Source: JBFHDX01 sp041584475
Lineage (GTDB): Bacteria; Pseudomonadota; Alphaproteobacteria; UBA8366; JADFVY01
DNA length: 36,124 nt
Assembly: GCA_041584475.1 (NCBI GenBank)
Contig: JBFHDX010000028.1
Location: forward strand, 1 to 36,124
Direction of reading: 5' to 3'
The translations under genes and the position numbers were made by a program. The notes beneath the pieces were generated by a model. That model did no database searches. It saw only the letters and a list, made by a program, of their open reading frames with translations, and was not told where the DNA came from. Shown one piece after another: positions 1 through 7,838 of the stretch (its first letter is position 1; each line of letters opens with the position of its first letter).

Positions 1-948
1 GCCGACGTACGCCAGAAGCCGGTCCTCGTCGATGCCGCCGCTGGCGAAGATCGCCACCTCCGCGAGCCCGTGCCCGTCCAGTATTTTCCGAACCTTGCGG
101 GCATGGTCCGCAAGATCGCCGCTGTCGAGCCGCACCCCGGCTACCGCGATGCCGTCCGCGGCCAGCTTCGGCGCCAGCTTCGCCACCTTCTCGGCGCCGG
201 CCTCGGTGTCGTAAGTGTCGATCAGCAGGATCACGGACTGCGGGCGCGAGCGGGCGAAGTTCTCGAACGCCGCTTCCTCGCTGTCGTGCGCCTGGATGAA
301 GGAGTGCGCCATGGTGCCGTAGATTGGCACGCCGTAACGCGGCTCGGCCGGCACGGTGGCGCTGCCGGCGAAGCCGGCGATGTAGCTCGCGCGCGCCGCC
401 ATCAGCCCGGCCTCGGCTCCGTGCGCCCGCCGCAGCCCGAAATCGATCAGCCGCTTGCCCGGCGCGGCGAGCACCATGCGCGCCGCCTTGGAGGCGATCA
501 GCGTCTGGAAATGCAGGATGTTGATGAGCCGCGTCTCCACCAGCTGCGCCTCGGGCAGCGGCGCGGTGACGCGGATGACCGGCTCGTCGGCGAAGATCGC
601 CGTGCCCTCGGCGGGCGCGTGCACGTCGCCGGTAAAGCGCAGCGCCGCCAGCCGGTCGACGAAGTCGCGCGGGAAGCGCTTGCTCGCCGCCAGCCAGTCG
701 AGCTCGGCCTCGGTGAAGCGCGCCTGCTCCAGAAATCCCACCGCCTGCTCGAGCCCCGCCGCGACGAGGAAGCCGCGCCGCTCCGGCAGCGCGCGGAAGA
801 ACAGCTCGAACACGGCGGCATCCGTCATGCCGTGCTCGAAATAGGACTGCAGCATGGTAAGCTGGTAGAGGTCGGTGAGCAGCAGGCTCGCGCCCGGATC
901 GGCGGGGCCGGCAGCGGCGAACTTCGCCTCGTCGCGCGACTCGTCCAT
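1..948 (-). CDS. pncB: nicotinate phosphoribosyltransferase, C-terminus beyond the window
   Basis: Converts nicotinate and PRPP, with ATP, to nicotinate mononucleotide in the cytoplasmic NAD salvage (Preiss-Handler) pathway. The 316 visible codons start at ATG 946-948. They carry the family's N-terminal signature LLLTDLYQLTM, the stretch RRAHGAEAGLMAAR, the segment YGTMAHSFIQ holding the probable phosphorylated histidine, and VRLDSGDLADHARKVRKILD of the phosphoribosyl-binding barrel. Family members are about 400-480 residues, so roughly the last quarter lies outside. The gene is divergent from the helicase gene with only 80 bases between the starts, so the two probably share a control region. 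A promoter-like signal lies so close to the ATG that the mRNA could be leaderless. Family assignment is firm; substrate preference is inferred. Confidence 0.93.
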   Translation of the reverse strand, partial: MDESRDEAKFAAAGPADPGASLLLTDLYQLTMLQSYFEHGMTDAAVFELFFRALPERRGFLVAAGLEQAVGFLEQARFTEAELDWLAASKRFPRDFVDRLAALRFTGDVHAPAEGTAIFADEPVIRVTAPLPEAQLVETRLINILHFQTLIASKAARMVLAAPGKRLIDFGLRRAHGAEAGLMAARASYIAGFAGSATVPAEPRYGVPIYGTMAHSFIQAHDSEEAAFENFARSRPQSVILLIDTYDTEAGAEKVAKLAPKLAADGIAVAGVRLDSGDLADHARKVRKILDGHGLAEVAIFASGGIDEDRLLAYVG

Positions 949-951
949 GCA

Positions 952-982
952 GCGACTATAGTCGCCGCGAAATCACGGACAA
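952..982 (-). promoter_or_regulatory. candidate promoter and 14-bp palindrome upstream of pncB
   Basis: Read on the minus strand, TTGTCC (982-977) is followed after 16 bases by TATAGT (960-955), a fair housekeeping-type promoter. Its -10 lies only six bases from the pncB ATG, implying a leaderless or nearly leaderless transcript. The -10 sits inside a perfect palindrome, GCGACTATAGTCGC (952-965), that could be an operator for either divergent gene. No known regulator is recognised. Confidence 0.35.
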
Positions 983-1028
983 TAGAGGCAAAAACGCTTG
1001 CGCCGGGCGCGGCGGCGAACGATGTTGT

Positions 1029-3530
1029 ATGCCAGCCATGTCGTCGACCCACGACCGCAATCGAATCCGGGCCGTGCTCGGGCCCACCAACACCGGCAAG
1101 ACGCATCTCGCCATCGACCGCATGCTCGGTCACGCCACCGGCATGATCGGCTTTCCGCTGCGACTGCTGGCGCGCGAGAACTACGACAAGATCGTCCGGC
1201 TGCGCGGCCGCGCCTCGGTGGCCCTGGTCACCGGCGAGGAGAAGATCGTCCCGCCGCGCCCGCGCTGGTTCGTCTGCACCGTCGAGTCGATGCCGCTCGA
1301 CCGGCAGGTCGATTTCCTCGCCATCGACGAGATCCAGCTCGCCGCCGACGCCGAGCGCGGCCACGTCTTCACCGACCGCTTGCTGCACGCCCGCGGCCTC
1401 TCGGAGACCATGCTGCTCGGCTCCGACACGATGCGGCCGCTGCTGCGGCATCTCGTGCCGCAGGCCGAGGTCGAGAGCCGCCCGCGCTTCTCGACGCTCG
1501 GCTATGCCGGGGAGGCCAAGCTCAACCGGCTGCCGCGCCGCTCGGCGGTGGTCGCCTTCTCGGTCGATCAGGTCTATGCGATCGCCGAGGCGATCCGGCG
1601 GCAGCGCGGCGGCACGGCGGTCGTCCTCGGGGCGCTGAGCCCGCGCACGCGCAACGCCCAGGTCGAGATGTACCAGGCCGGCGAGGTCGACTACATGGTG
1701 GCGACCGACGCCATCGGCATGGGTCTCAACATGGACATCGACCACGTCGCCTTCGCCGGGCTGCGCAAGTTCGACGGGCTGCGTCCGCGGCCGCTGTCGG
1801 CGCCCGAGATCGCCCAGATCGCAGGTCGCGCCGGCCGCCACATGAGCGACGGCACGTTCGGCACGACGAACGGCGTGGGCGGGCTCGACGACGAGGTGGT
1901 GAAGGCCGTCGAGGCGCACAGCTTCGACGCCGTGGACGCGGTCTACTGGCGCAACCGGCTGCTCGATTTCTCGTCGCCCCGGGCGCTGCTGCGCAGCCTC
2001 GAGCGGCGCCCGCCGAAACGCTACCTGATGCGGCCGCGGGATGCCGACGACCACCAGGCGCTGGCGGCGCTGGCGCGCGACGCCGACGTCGAGGCGCGGG
2101 CGACCAACCCGGCCGCCGTGCGACTGCTGTGGGAGGTCTGCCAGATCCCCGACTTCCGCAAGATCATGCCGGACCACCATGCGGCGCTGCTGCATCAGGT
2201 GTATCTGCACTTGATGGATGGCGACGGGCGCCTGCCGGAGGACTGGGTGGCGCGGCACATCAACCGGCTCGACAACACCGGCGGCGACATCGACACGCTG
2301 ACGATGCGGCTCGCCCATATCCGCACCTGGACCTATATCGGCCACCGCGGCGACTGGCTGAGCGATGCCGCCTACTGGCAGGAGCGCGGGCGCGCCATCG
2401 AGGACCGGCTGTCGGACGCGCTGCACGACCGGCTGATGCAGCGTTTCGTCGATCAGCGGGCGGCCGCGCTGGGCCGCCGGCGCGGCGCCGGGGAGCCGGT
2501 GCTCGCCGCGGTCACCGGCGGCGGCGAGGTCGTCGTCGAGGGACACGCGGTCGGTCGCATCGACGGCCTCGCCTTCGTCGCCGACGCCGCCACCGGCAGC
2601 GAGGCCGACCGGGCCATGCTCGCCGCGGCGCGGCCCGCGTTGCGGCACGAGATCGCGCGCCGCGTCGCCGCGCTCGTCGGCGCCCCGGACGGGGATTTCC
2701 GCCTCGACGACGAGGGCCTCGTGCGCTGGAAAGGGGCGGCGGTCGCGCGGCTTGCGCCGGGCGAGGATCTGCTGCGCCCGCGCGTCCAGGTGCTGCGCAA
2801 CGAACTGCTCGAAGGGGCCCAGCGGGAACGCGTGCGGGCGCGCCTCGCCGCCTGGCTCGAGGGCCATGTGCGACGCCGGCTGCGCCCGTTGTTCGCGCTG
2901 CTGGAGGCGGATCTGGCAAGCGCCGCCCGCGGCGTCGCCTTCCAGCTGTCCGAGGGCCTCGGAACGCTCGAGCGCCGCCGCGCCTCGGCGCAGCTGAAGG
3001 GGCTCGGCGCCGACGACCGCAAGGCGCTGGGGCGCCTCGGCGTCCGCTTCGGGACCGAGACGGTGTATCTGGCGAGCCTGCTCAAACCGCAGGCCGTCCG
3101 CCTGCGCGCGCTTCTATGGGCGGCGCGGCACGGCGATACGGCGCCGTGCCTGCCGGGCCGCAACGCGGTCTCGCTGCCGGCGGCCGATGCGCCGGCAGGG
3201 TTCTGGGCGGCGATCGGCTATCGCGTGCTCGGGCCGCGGGCGCTGCGCGCCGACCGCGCCGAGACGCTGTCGGCCAAGCTGCGCCGGAAGGCGCGCGCCG
3301 GGGCCTTTGCGGTGTCGTCGGAGCTTGCCGAACTTGCCGGTTGCGACGGCGCCGCCTTCGACTCGCTCGTCGCGGTGCTCGGCTACCGCACGCAGCTCGG
3401 GGAGGACGGCAAGACGCTGATCGCCGCGCGCGGCACCGGTGCCGCGAAGCCGCGGCGGTCGCGGCGCCGGAAGCCGGCGAGCGCCGATTCGCCGTTCGCC
3501 GAATTGCGCAAGCTCGTGGCCGGCAAGTGA
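1029..3530 (+). CDS. SUV3-like DEAD/DExH RNA helicase
   Basis: Cytoplasmic ATP-dependent RNA helicase of the SUV3 group (mitochondrial degradosome helicase relatives), probably acting in RNA turnover. Visible motifs: Walker A GPTNTGKT at residues 18-25, DEIQ as motif II, the segment TDAIGMGLNMDIDHVAF in the second RecA domain, and QIAGRAGRH as motif VI. A long C-terminal region includes a conserved stretch starting LGVRFGTETVYL, and the tail is Arg/Lys-rich. At 833 residues the length suits alphaproteobacterial members. The start could also be the ATG at 1038; neither has a convincing Shine-Dalgarno sequence. The stop overlaps the start of the S4 gene, so the two are translationally coupled, as is common in Alphaproteobacteria. 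Confidence 0.9.
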   Translation: MPAMSSTHDRNRIRAVLGPTNTGKTHLAIDRMLGHATGMIGFPLRLLARENYDKIVRLRGRASVALVTGEEKIVPPRPRWFVCTVESMPLDRQVDFLAIDEIQLAADAERGHVFTDRLLHARGLSETMLLGSDTMRPLLRHLVPQAEVESRPRFSTLGYAGEAKLNRLPRRSAVVAFSVDQVYAIAEAIRRQRGGTAVVLGALSPRTRNAQVEMYQAGEVDYMVATDAIGMGLNMDIDHVAFAGLRKFDGLRPRPLSAPEIAQIAGRAGRHMSDGTFGTTNGVGGLDDEVVKAVEAHSFDAVDAVYWRNRLLDFSSPRALLRSLERRPPKRYLMRPRDADDHQALAALARDADVEARATNPAAVRLLWEVCQIPDFRKIMPDHHAALLHQVYLHLMDGDGRLPEDWVARHINRLDNTGGDIDTLTMRLAHIRTWTYIGHRGDWLSDAAYWQERGRAIEDRLSDALHDRLMQRFVDQRAAALGRRRGAGEPVLAAVTGGGEVVVEGHAVGRIDGLAFVADAATGSEADRAMLAAARPALRHEIARRVAALVGAPDGDFRLDDEGLVRWKGAAVARLAPGEDLLRPRVQVLRNELLEGAQRERVRARLAAWLEGHVRRRLRPLFALLEADLASAARGVAFQLSEGLGTLERRRASAQLKGLGADDRKALGRLGVRFGTETVYLASLLKPQAVRLRALLWAARHGDTAPCLPGRNAVSLPAADAPAGFWAAIGYRVLGPRALRADRAETLSAKLRRKARAGAFAVSSELAELAGCDGAAFDSLVAVLGYRTQLGEDGKTLIAARGTGAAKPRRSRRRKPASADSPFAELRKLVAGK

Positions 3531-3928
3531 GCGGAAACCGCGCGCGGGACGGCGCCGGCGACAGCCTGCGGGTCGACAAGTGGCTGTGGCGGGCGCGGTT
3601 CTTCAAGAGCCGGACGCTCGCCAACGCGATGGTCGCGGCGGGCCGGCTCCGGGTCAACCGGCAGCCCGTCGCCAAGCCGCACCACCTGGTTCGCCCCGGC
3701 GACGTGCTGACCTTCCCGCAGGGCCCGCACATCCGCGTCGTCGAGGTCACGGCGATCGGCCGACGGCGCGGGCCGGCGGCCGAGGCCCGCACCCTCTATT
3801 CGGATCTCGCGCCGCCGCTTCCGGGCGGCGGCAGGGACGCGGCGCTGCCTGCGCCGGCGCGGCGCGACCAGGGCAGCGGCAGGCCGACGAAGAAGCAGCG
3901 GCGCGATACGGAACGGCTGCGGGGGTGA
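3527..3928 (+). CDS. S4-domain RNA-binding protein, Hsp15-like
   Basis: A 133-residue protein with an N-terminal S4 domain: LRVDKWLWRARFFKSRTLA, then GRLRVNRQPVAKPHHLVRPGDVLTF. This matches the heat-shock protein Hsp15/HslR pattern; that protein binds stalled 50S subunits carrying nascent chains in E. coli. The tail is basic and ends in a KKQRRDTERLRG-like segment typical of the group. The start is GTG 3527-3529, overlapping the helicase TGA (GTGA arrangement); no other in-frame start precedes the S4 domain. It lies between an RNA helicase and the TerB-like gene. The ribosome-rescue role is by family, not shown here. Confidence 0.88.
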   Translation: MSGNRARDGAGDSLRVDKWLWRARFFKSRTLANAMVAAGRLRVNRQPVAKPHHLVRPGDVLTFPQGPHIRVVEVTAIGRRRGPAAEARTLYSDLAPPLPGGGRDAALPAPARRDQGSGRPTKKQRRDTERLRG

Positions 3929-3969
3929 GGCGGGGTTGCCGGCCCCGGCGCCGCATGCTAGGCAGCGCC

Positions 3970-4470
3970 ATGGTCGATTTCCTGAGGGATTTCCTGTTCC
4001 GGCGCAAGGGCCGGGCAGCCGAAGCCGACGGCGCGCACAGCGCCTCCGAACTCCAGCTCGCGGTGGCGGCGCTGCTCGTCGAGGCGGCCAAGCTCGACGG
4101 TGCGTTCGACGAGGTCGAGCGCCGCCGCATCGGGGAGATACTCGTCTCGCGGCTCGGCATCGACGCGGCGGCGACCGATGCCCTGATCGCGGCGGCGGAC
4201 GACGAGACCGAACTGGCCGGCGGGCTTTACGGCTTCACCAGCGAGATCAGACGCAACTTCGAACACGCGGAACGGGTCTCGATGATCGAGATGCTGTGGG
4301 AGGTCGCCTACGCCGACGGCGTCCTGCACGATTTCGAAGCAAACCTGTTGCGGCGGGTGGCCGGACTTCTGTATGTCACGGACCGCGAGAGCGGCGAGGC
4401 CCGCAAGCGGGTGCTTGACGGCCCGGGGCGCGAGGATAGATCACCCGGAGAGCCCGGGAAAGGAGAGTGA
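3970..4470 (+). CDS. TerB-family (tellurite resistance-like) protein
   Basis: A 166-residue soluble, largely helical protein of the TerB fold. After a short N-terminal segment (MVDFLRDFLFRRKG) come the family hallmarks: an acidic pair of helices around LLVEAAKLDGAFDEVERRRI, and a second repeat ending in MLWEVAYADGVLHDFEANLLRRVAGLL. The Asp/Glu-rich loops (KLDG and YADG) are the usual metal-binding positions. The biochemical role of such lone TerB proteins is unknown, and the name does not imply tellurite resistance here. An ATG at 3955 would add five residues. The stop at 4470 overlaps the AGGAG-rich ribosome-binding region of fdxA, so the genes are probably co-transcribed. Confidence 0.85.
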   Translation: MVDFLRDFLFRRKGRAAEADGAHSASELQLAVAALLVEAAKLDGAFDEVERRRIGEILVSRLGIDAAATDALIAAADDETELAGGLYGFTSEIRRNFEHAERVSMIEMLWEVAYADGVLHDFEANLLRRVAGLLYVTDRESGEARKRVLDGPGREDRSPGEPGKGE

Positions 4471-4483
4471 GGAGTGCGTCGGC

Positions 4484-4819
4484 ATGACCTATGTCGTCAA
4501 CGAAAACTGTATCCGCTGCAAGTACATGGATTGCATCGAGGTGTGTCCGGTCGACTGCTTCTATGTCGGCGAGAACATGCTGGTGATCCACCCGGACGAA
4601 TGCATCGACTGCGGCGTCTGCGAGCCCGAATGTCCGGTCGAGGCGATCGTGCCGGATACCGACGGCGAGGCGGAGGCCTGGGTCGAGATGAACCGCGAAT
4701 ATGCGGAGAAATGGCCGAACATCACCCGCAAGGGTGAGCCGCCGGCGGACGCGGACGAGTGGAAGGACGTGCCGAACAAGTTCGAGCGCGAATTCAGTCC
4801 CAATCCCGGCAAGCCGTGA
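4484..4819 (+). CDS. fdxA: 7Fe (3Fe-4S/4Fe-4S) ferredoxin FdxA
   Basis: A 111-residue cytoplasmic electron carrier. The cysteine pattern matches the Azotobacter FdI type offset by one: Cys9, Cys17 and Cys50 for the 3Fe-4S cluster, and Cys21, Cys40, Cys43 and Cys46 for the 4Fe-4S cluster (CIDCGVCEPECP). Cys12 and Cys25 are extra. The second half is the usual acidic FdxA tail with WPNITRKGEPP. The ATG at 4484 follows a purine-rich AGGAGAGTGAGGAG stretch that includes the upstream stop codon. FdxA next to CarD is a recurrent alphaproteobacterial pairing; electron donor and acceptor are not evident from the sequence. Confidence 0.95.
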   Translation: MTYVVNENCIRCKYMDCIEVCPVDCFYVGENMLVIHPDECIDCGVCEPECPVEAIVPDTDGEAEAWVEMNREYAEKWPNITRKGEPPADADEWKDVPNKFEREFSPNPGKP

Positions 4820-5222
4820 GTGCATTGCCGAGCGGATTTCTGCCGCGCCGCAGCATATTTTTCACGCCGGGAAACCGGGGTGCCGGGCGGGATCACATCA
4901 AGCCCCTGTAAATCAGCATAAAAATGTGATACATTTCGCTTCCAAGCTAGCGAACGAGAGAGGGCGCGCCCATATCGCGTGTCGACATGTGGCGGGCCTA
5001 TCGGGACGCACTTAAAACCGAGGTGACCGAACGTGGGTCGCGGGAAATCGTCGCCCCGCACTGCAACAGGGGCGGGCGAGCACCCGGTGCGAACCGCGGC
5101 GGGGGGTCGAGCGGGCCCGCGAGAGCGGGGACGCCTGGCACAGCGGGATTGCGGCCCGGCCGGCTCGCCGGCGTTCGGAGCGGCTTGCCAGGATGTGAGC
5201 ATCAAGAGGTATAGAGAAGAAC
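4820..5222 (+). other. 403-base intergenic leader region of carD
   Basis: No convincing gene. A weak hairpin (CTGC 4840-4843 with GCAG 4850-4853) followed by a short T run may end the fdxA transcript. A perfect 7-bp inverted repeat, ATCACAT (4892-4898) and ATGTGAT (4924-4930), brackets 25 AT-richer bases and could be a regulator site or part of a promoter. From about 4990 on the sequence is again GC-rich and would form a long 5' leader for carD. A 75-codon frame from 4987 lacks a ribosome-binding site and any recognisable motif. Confidence 0.5.
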
Positions 5223-5729
5223 ATGAGCGCGTCGATTAACGGAATGGAATTTCGCGGTGGCGAGTGGGTGGTTTATCCGACTCACGGCGTCGGCAAGGTC
5301 GCCGGCATCGAGGAGGCGGAAATCGCCGGCTGCCAGCTGGAACTGATCGTCATCCATTTCGAAGCGGACCGCATGACGCTTCGCATCCCGGTCGCGAAGG
5401 CCAAGAATTCCGGTCTTCGGCCGCTGTCGTCGCGTGACCAGATGATGAGCGCGCTCAAGACGCTGAAGGGCCGCAGCCGGGTCAAGCGGACGATGTGGAG
5501 CCGGCGCGCGCAGGAGTACGAGGCCAAGATCAACTCCGGCGACCCGGTGTCGATCGCCGAAGTCGTGCGCGACCTGCACCGCAACGCGGACCAGCCGGAC
5601 CAGTCGTACAGCGAGCGCCAGATCTACCAGGCGGCGCTCGACCGCCTGGTGCGGGAGTTCGCCGCCGTCGAGGATCTCGACGAGCACACGGCGACGGAGA
5701 AGCTTGAGGCCGTCCTGCAGGCCGCCTGA
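5223..5729 (+). CDS. carD: CarD/CdnL-type RNA polymerase-binding regulator
   Basis: A 168-residue cytoplasmic protein that binds the RNA polymerase beta subunit through its N-terminal Tudor-like RNAP-interacting domain and stabilises open complexes. Visible: GGEWVVYPTHGVGKVAGIEE, the family signature near residues 12-30, then a helical C-terminal DNA-contacting domain beginning about residue 70 (SRDQMMSALKTLKGR, MWSRRAQEYEAKINSGD, SERQIYQAALDRLVREFA). The length matches alphaproteobacterial CdnL. The start at 5223 follows GAGAAGAAC; an internal ATG at 5244 is possible but less favoured. It stands alone after a long intergenic region and before a degenerate phosphoesterase and rpoH, a cluster rich in transcription control. 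Confidence 0.93.
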   Translation: MSASINGMEFRGGEWVVYPTHGVGKVAGIEEAEIAGCQLELIVIHFEADRMTLRIPVAKAKNSGLRPLSSRDQMMSALKTLKGRSRVKRTMWSRRAQEYEAKINSGDPVSIAEVVRDLHRNADQPDQSYSERQIYQAALDRLVREFAAVEDLDEHTATEKLEAVLQAA

Positions 5730-5752
5730 CCGAGTTCGCGTGAGACCGGAAG

Positions 5753-5787
5753 ACCGGCCCTTGTGGTGTTGCGACCGCGGGGCCGGT
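5753..5787 (+). terminator. possible hairpin terminator or attenuator after carD
   Basis: ACCGGCCC (5753-5760) can pair with GGGCCGGT (5780-5787) across a 19-base loop, just before the next gene. No T run follows, so intrinsic termination is doubtful; it may only be a pausing or mRNA-stability element. Confidence 0.25.
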
Positions 5788-5806
5788 TGACTGATTCAGG
5801 GAAACG

Positions 5807-6610
5807 ATGCGCGACACCACTTCCATCGCGACGATCCGCGCCAAGGGACGGGTCTGGGCGGTGGGTGCGATTCACGGCGAGTGCGGGCGTCTGGCGGCGC
5901 TGCATGGCGAGCTGGAATCGCGGTTCGAGCCCCGTGACGCGCTCATCTATCTCGGCGACTATCTCGGCTACGGCCCCGACGTGAGCGGCGTGATGAGCGA
6001 GCTGATCGCGTTCCGCAGGCGCATCCTGGCGCGCCCGCCGCTGCGGTTTCCCGACGACATCGTCTATCTGCGCGGCCGCCAGGAAGAGATGTGGCAGAAG
6101 CTGCTGCAGCTGCAATTCGCCAGCGACCCGCTGAACGTGCTCGATTGGGTTCTCGAGCGCGGCGTCGACGCGACCGTGCGCGCCTACGGTGGCGACCCCG
6201 AGGACGGCAGGCGCAGCGCCCGGGCCGGCCCGATGGAACTCAACAAATGGACGATGAGCCTGCGCGACGCCGTACACCGCTGCGCCGGGCACGACACTTT
6301 GGTCGCCGCCCTGAAACGGGCCGCGGTCAAGGGCGATGAGAAGATCCTGTTCGTCAATTGCGGCCTCGATCCCAAGCGTCCGCTCGAACTGCAGCGCGAC
6401 GCGTTCTGGTGGGCGGGGCACGCCTTTGATACCATCGACAGTGCCTTCGACGGATTTGCCAGGGTCGTGCGCGGCTACGATCCGGGCCACCGCGGCTACG
6501 CCGAGCGGCCGCATACGATCACGGTCGACGGCGGCTGCGGGTTCGGCGGGCCGCTCGTCGCCGCCTGCCTCGCCGCGGACGGCGCGGTGATCGATCGGAT
6601 CGAGGTCTGA
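5807..6610 (+). CDS. PPP-type metallophosphoesterase homologue with degenerate active site
   Basis: A 267-residue cytoplasmic protein with the layout of bacterial PPP-family serine/threonine phosphatases, but with altered catalytic motifs. The usual GDxHG is GAIHG at residues 20-24, so the first metal-binding Asp is Ala. GDxxDRG is GDYLGYG (50-56), losing the bridging-region Asp and Arg. LRGNHE is LRGRQE, losing the metal-ligand Asn and the catalytic His. Late motifs survive in part (GYDPGHRG and VDGGCGFGG). It is therefore probably a pseudo-enzyme that binds a phosphoprotein or nucleotide without hydrolysis, though an alternative metal set is possible. Position between carD and rpoH suggests a role near transcription control, which is inference. 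Confidence 0.75.
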   Translation: MRDTTSIATIRAKGRVWAVGAIHGECGRLAALHGELESRFEPRDALIYLGDYLGYGPDVSGVMSELIAFRRRILARPPLRFPDDIVYLRGRQEEMWQKLLQLQFASDPLNVLDWVLERGVDATVRAYGGDPEDGRRSARAGPMELNKWTMSLRDAVHRCAGHDTLVAALKRAAVKGDEKILFVNCGLDPKRPLELQRDAFWWAGHAFDTIDSAFDGFARVVRGYDPGHRGYAERPHTITVDGGCGFGGPLVAACLAADGAVIDRIEV

Positions 6611-6734
6611 GGGGTCGCGGCCGAGCCCGGTTCCGTTGCTGCGCGCAGCGGCCGTGCGGGCGGTGATTGCCGCCGCCGGAAGCCTCCGACGCATGCGGGC
6701 CCGGCCAGCCGCGATCGATGCCGTGAACGGCCAT

Positions 6735-6763
6735 TGATCCGGCTCGGAGGACGCCACGTATAC
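6735..6763 (+). promoter_or_regulatory. candidate ECF sigma-E (ChrR-type) promoter of rpoH
   Basis: TGATCC (6735-6740), exactly 18 bases, then TATAC (6759-6763). This resembles the RpoE-ChrR promoter pattern known from Rhodobacter (TGATCC about 18 bases before a TAAGA-like -10). The RpoHII gene of Rhodobacter is a known RpoE target. The same arrangement occurs before the gpx-photolyase operon at 17963-17991. Recognition is by pattern only. Confidence 0.5.
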
Positions 6764-6808
6764 ATTGCTAAAGGCGGCCTTCGGCCGGTCGGGCGCGATC
6801 AAAAAAAG

Positions 6809-6839
6809 TTGACTTGATTGCTCTGGCTTTTGCTATGAT
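6809..6839 (+). promoter_or_regulatory. second promoter-like signal of rpoH (housekeeping or heat-shock type)
   Basis: TTGACT (6809-6814) and TATGAT (6834-6839) are separated by 19 bases, a loose housekeeping promoter. The same DNA also reads as CTTGATT (6813-6819), 13 bases, CTATGAT (6833-6839), close to the heat-shock pattern CTTGAAA / CCCATNT. Autoregulation by RpoH is therefore conceivable. It lies about 70 bases before the chosen rpoH start. Confidence 0.45.
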
Positions 6840-6907
6840 GAAAGTGTTAACGGCAGTGGCATAAGGATTTGGAGACGGCGTTTTTTTCGCCGCCGGCGAC
6901 GCAAGCG

Positions 6908-7792
6908 ATGGCCCATATCGACGATCCAAAAACCCAGCGCGCTAATCTGGATTTCATCAAGACATCGATGAACGAGCCGCTGCTCGAGCGGGATGTCGAG
7001 TTCGAGCTGGCGCGGCGCTGGCGCGAGCAGGGCGACGAGGCGGCGCTGCACCAGCTCGTCCGCAGCTACATGCGGCTGGTGATCAGCACCGCGACCCGGT
7101 TCCGCAACTACGGCCTGCCGATGGGCGACCTCGTGCAGGAGGGCAATGTCGGACTCATGCAGGCGGCCGCCCGGTTCGAGCCGCAGCGCGAAGTGCGCTT
7201 CTCGACCTATGCCGCCTGGTGGATCCGCTCGGCGATGCAGGATTACGTGCTGCGCAACTGGTCGATCGTCCGGACCGGGACGACCGCCGCGCAGAAGGCC
7301 CTGTTCTTCAACCTGCGGCGCCTGCGGGCGCGGATCGAGGACGCGACCGGCGCCCGCCTCAGCGACGAGGGCCGGCAGAGCATCGCCCAGCAGCTCAAGG
7401 TCGACGTCGGCGAGGTCGAATCCATGGAGATCCGGCTCAGCGCGTCCGACCAGTCGCTCAACGCGCCGATTTCCGATTCGTCCGAGGACGATTGGCAGGA
7501 TTTCCTGCCCGATACCGGACCGAATCCCGAGGATGTGGCGATCTGCATGCGCGACAGCGAGACCCGGTCGCGCTGGCTCGCGGAGGCGCTGCGCGAGCTG
7601 AGCCCGCGCGAGCAGACGATCATCCGGCAGCGCCGCCTGCGGGAGGACGGTGCCACGCTCGAGGAGCTGGGCCGCAAGCTCGGCGTCAGCAAGGAGCGTG
7701 TGCGCCAGCTCGAGCACCGGGCATTGATGAAGATCAGGGATTCGATCCAGCGCCGGGTCGAGACGCCGCACGATATCCTGATCGAGGTCTAG
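6908..7792 (+). CDS. rpoH: RNA polymerase sigma-32 (RpoH) family factor
   Basis: A 294-residue alternative sigma factor. Region 2 is clear (YMRLVISTATRFRNYGLPMGDLVQEGNVGLMQA and RFSTYAAWWIRSAMQDYVLRNWS). The RpoH-specific box is present as QKALFFNLRRLR at residues 129-140. Region 4 ends in the helix-turn-helix TLEELGRKLGVSKERVRQLEHRAL. The ATG at 6908 is chosen; a TTG at 6869 would add 13 residues but is only one base from its AAGGA. Two promoter-like signals precede it. Alphaproteobacteria often carry two RpoH paralogues, one for heat shock and one (RpoHII) for singlet-oxygen stress. The promoter pattern favours the second role here, but the protein alone does not settle it. Convergent with the M48 genes. 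Confidence 0.93.
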   Translation: MAHIDDPKTQRANLDFIKTSMNEPLLERDVEFELARRWREQGDEAALHQLVRSYMRLVISTATRFRNYGLPMGDLVQEGNVGLMQAAARFEPQREVRFSTYAAWWIRSAMQDYVLRNWSIVRTGTTAAQKALFFNLRRLRARIEDATGARLSDEGRQSIAQQLKVDVGEVESMEIRLSASDQSLNAPISDSSEDDWQDFLPDTGPNPEDVAICMRDSETRSRWLAEALRELSPREQTIIRQRRLREDGATLEELGRKLGVSKERVRQLEHRALMKIRDSIQRRVETPHDILIEV

Positions 7793-7838
7793 GAAATCAT
7801 CCGCTTACGAGGATTCGGCACCGGCGCGCTTCCCCGGG

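Noticed and set aside
825..2867. Very long open frames antisense to the helicase, and similar ones at 10955-12904, 18967-20967 and 24055-26220
   Set aside because: They lie opposite well-supported genes, have Arg/Pro/Ala/Gly-rich translations without motifs, and arise because stop codons are rare in GC-rich DNA.
4987..5214. 75-codon frame in the carD leader
   Set aside because: No ribosome-binding site, no recognisable motif, and low-complexity Gly/Arg/Pro composition.
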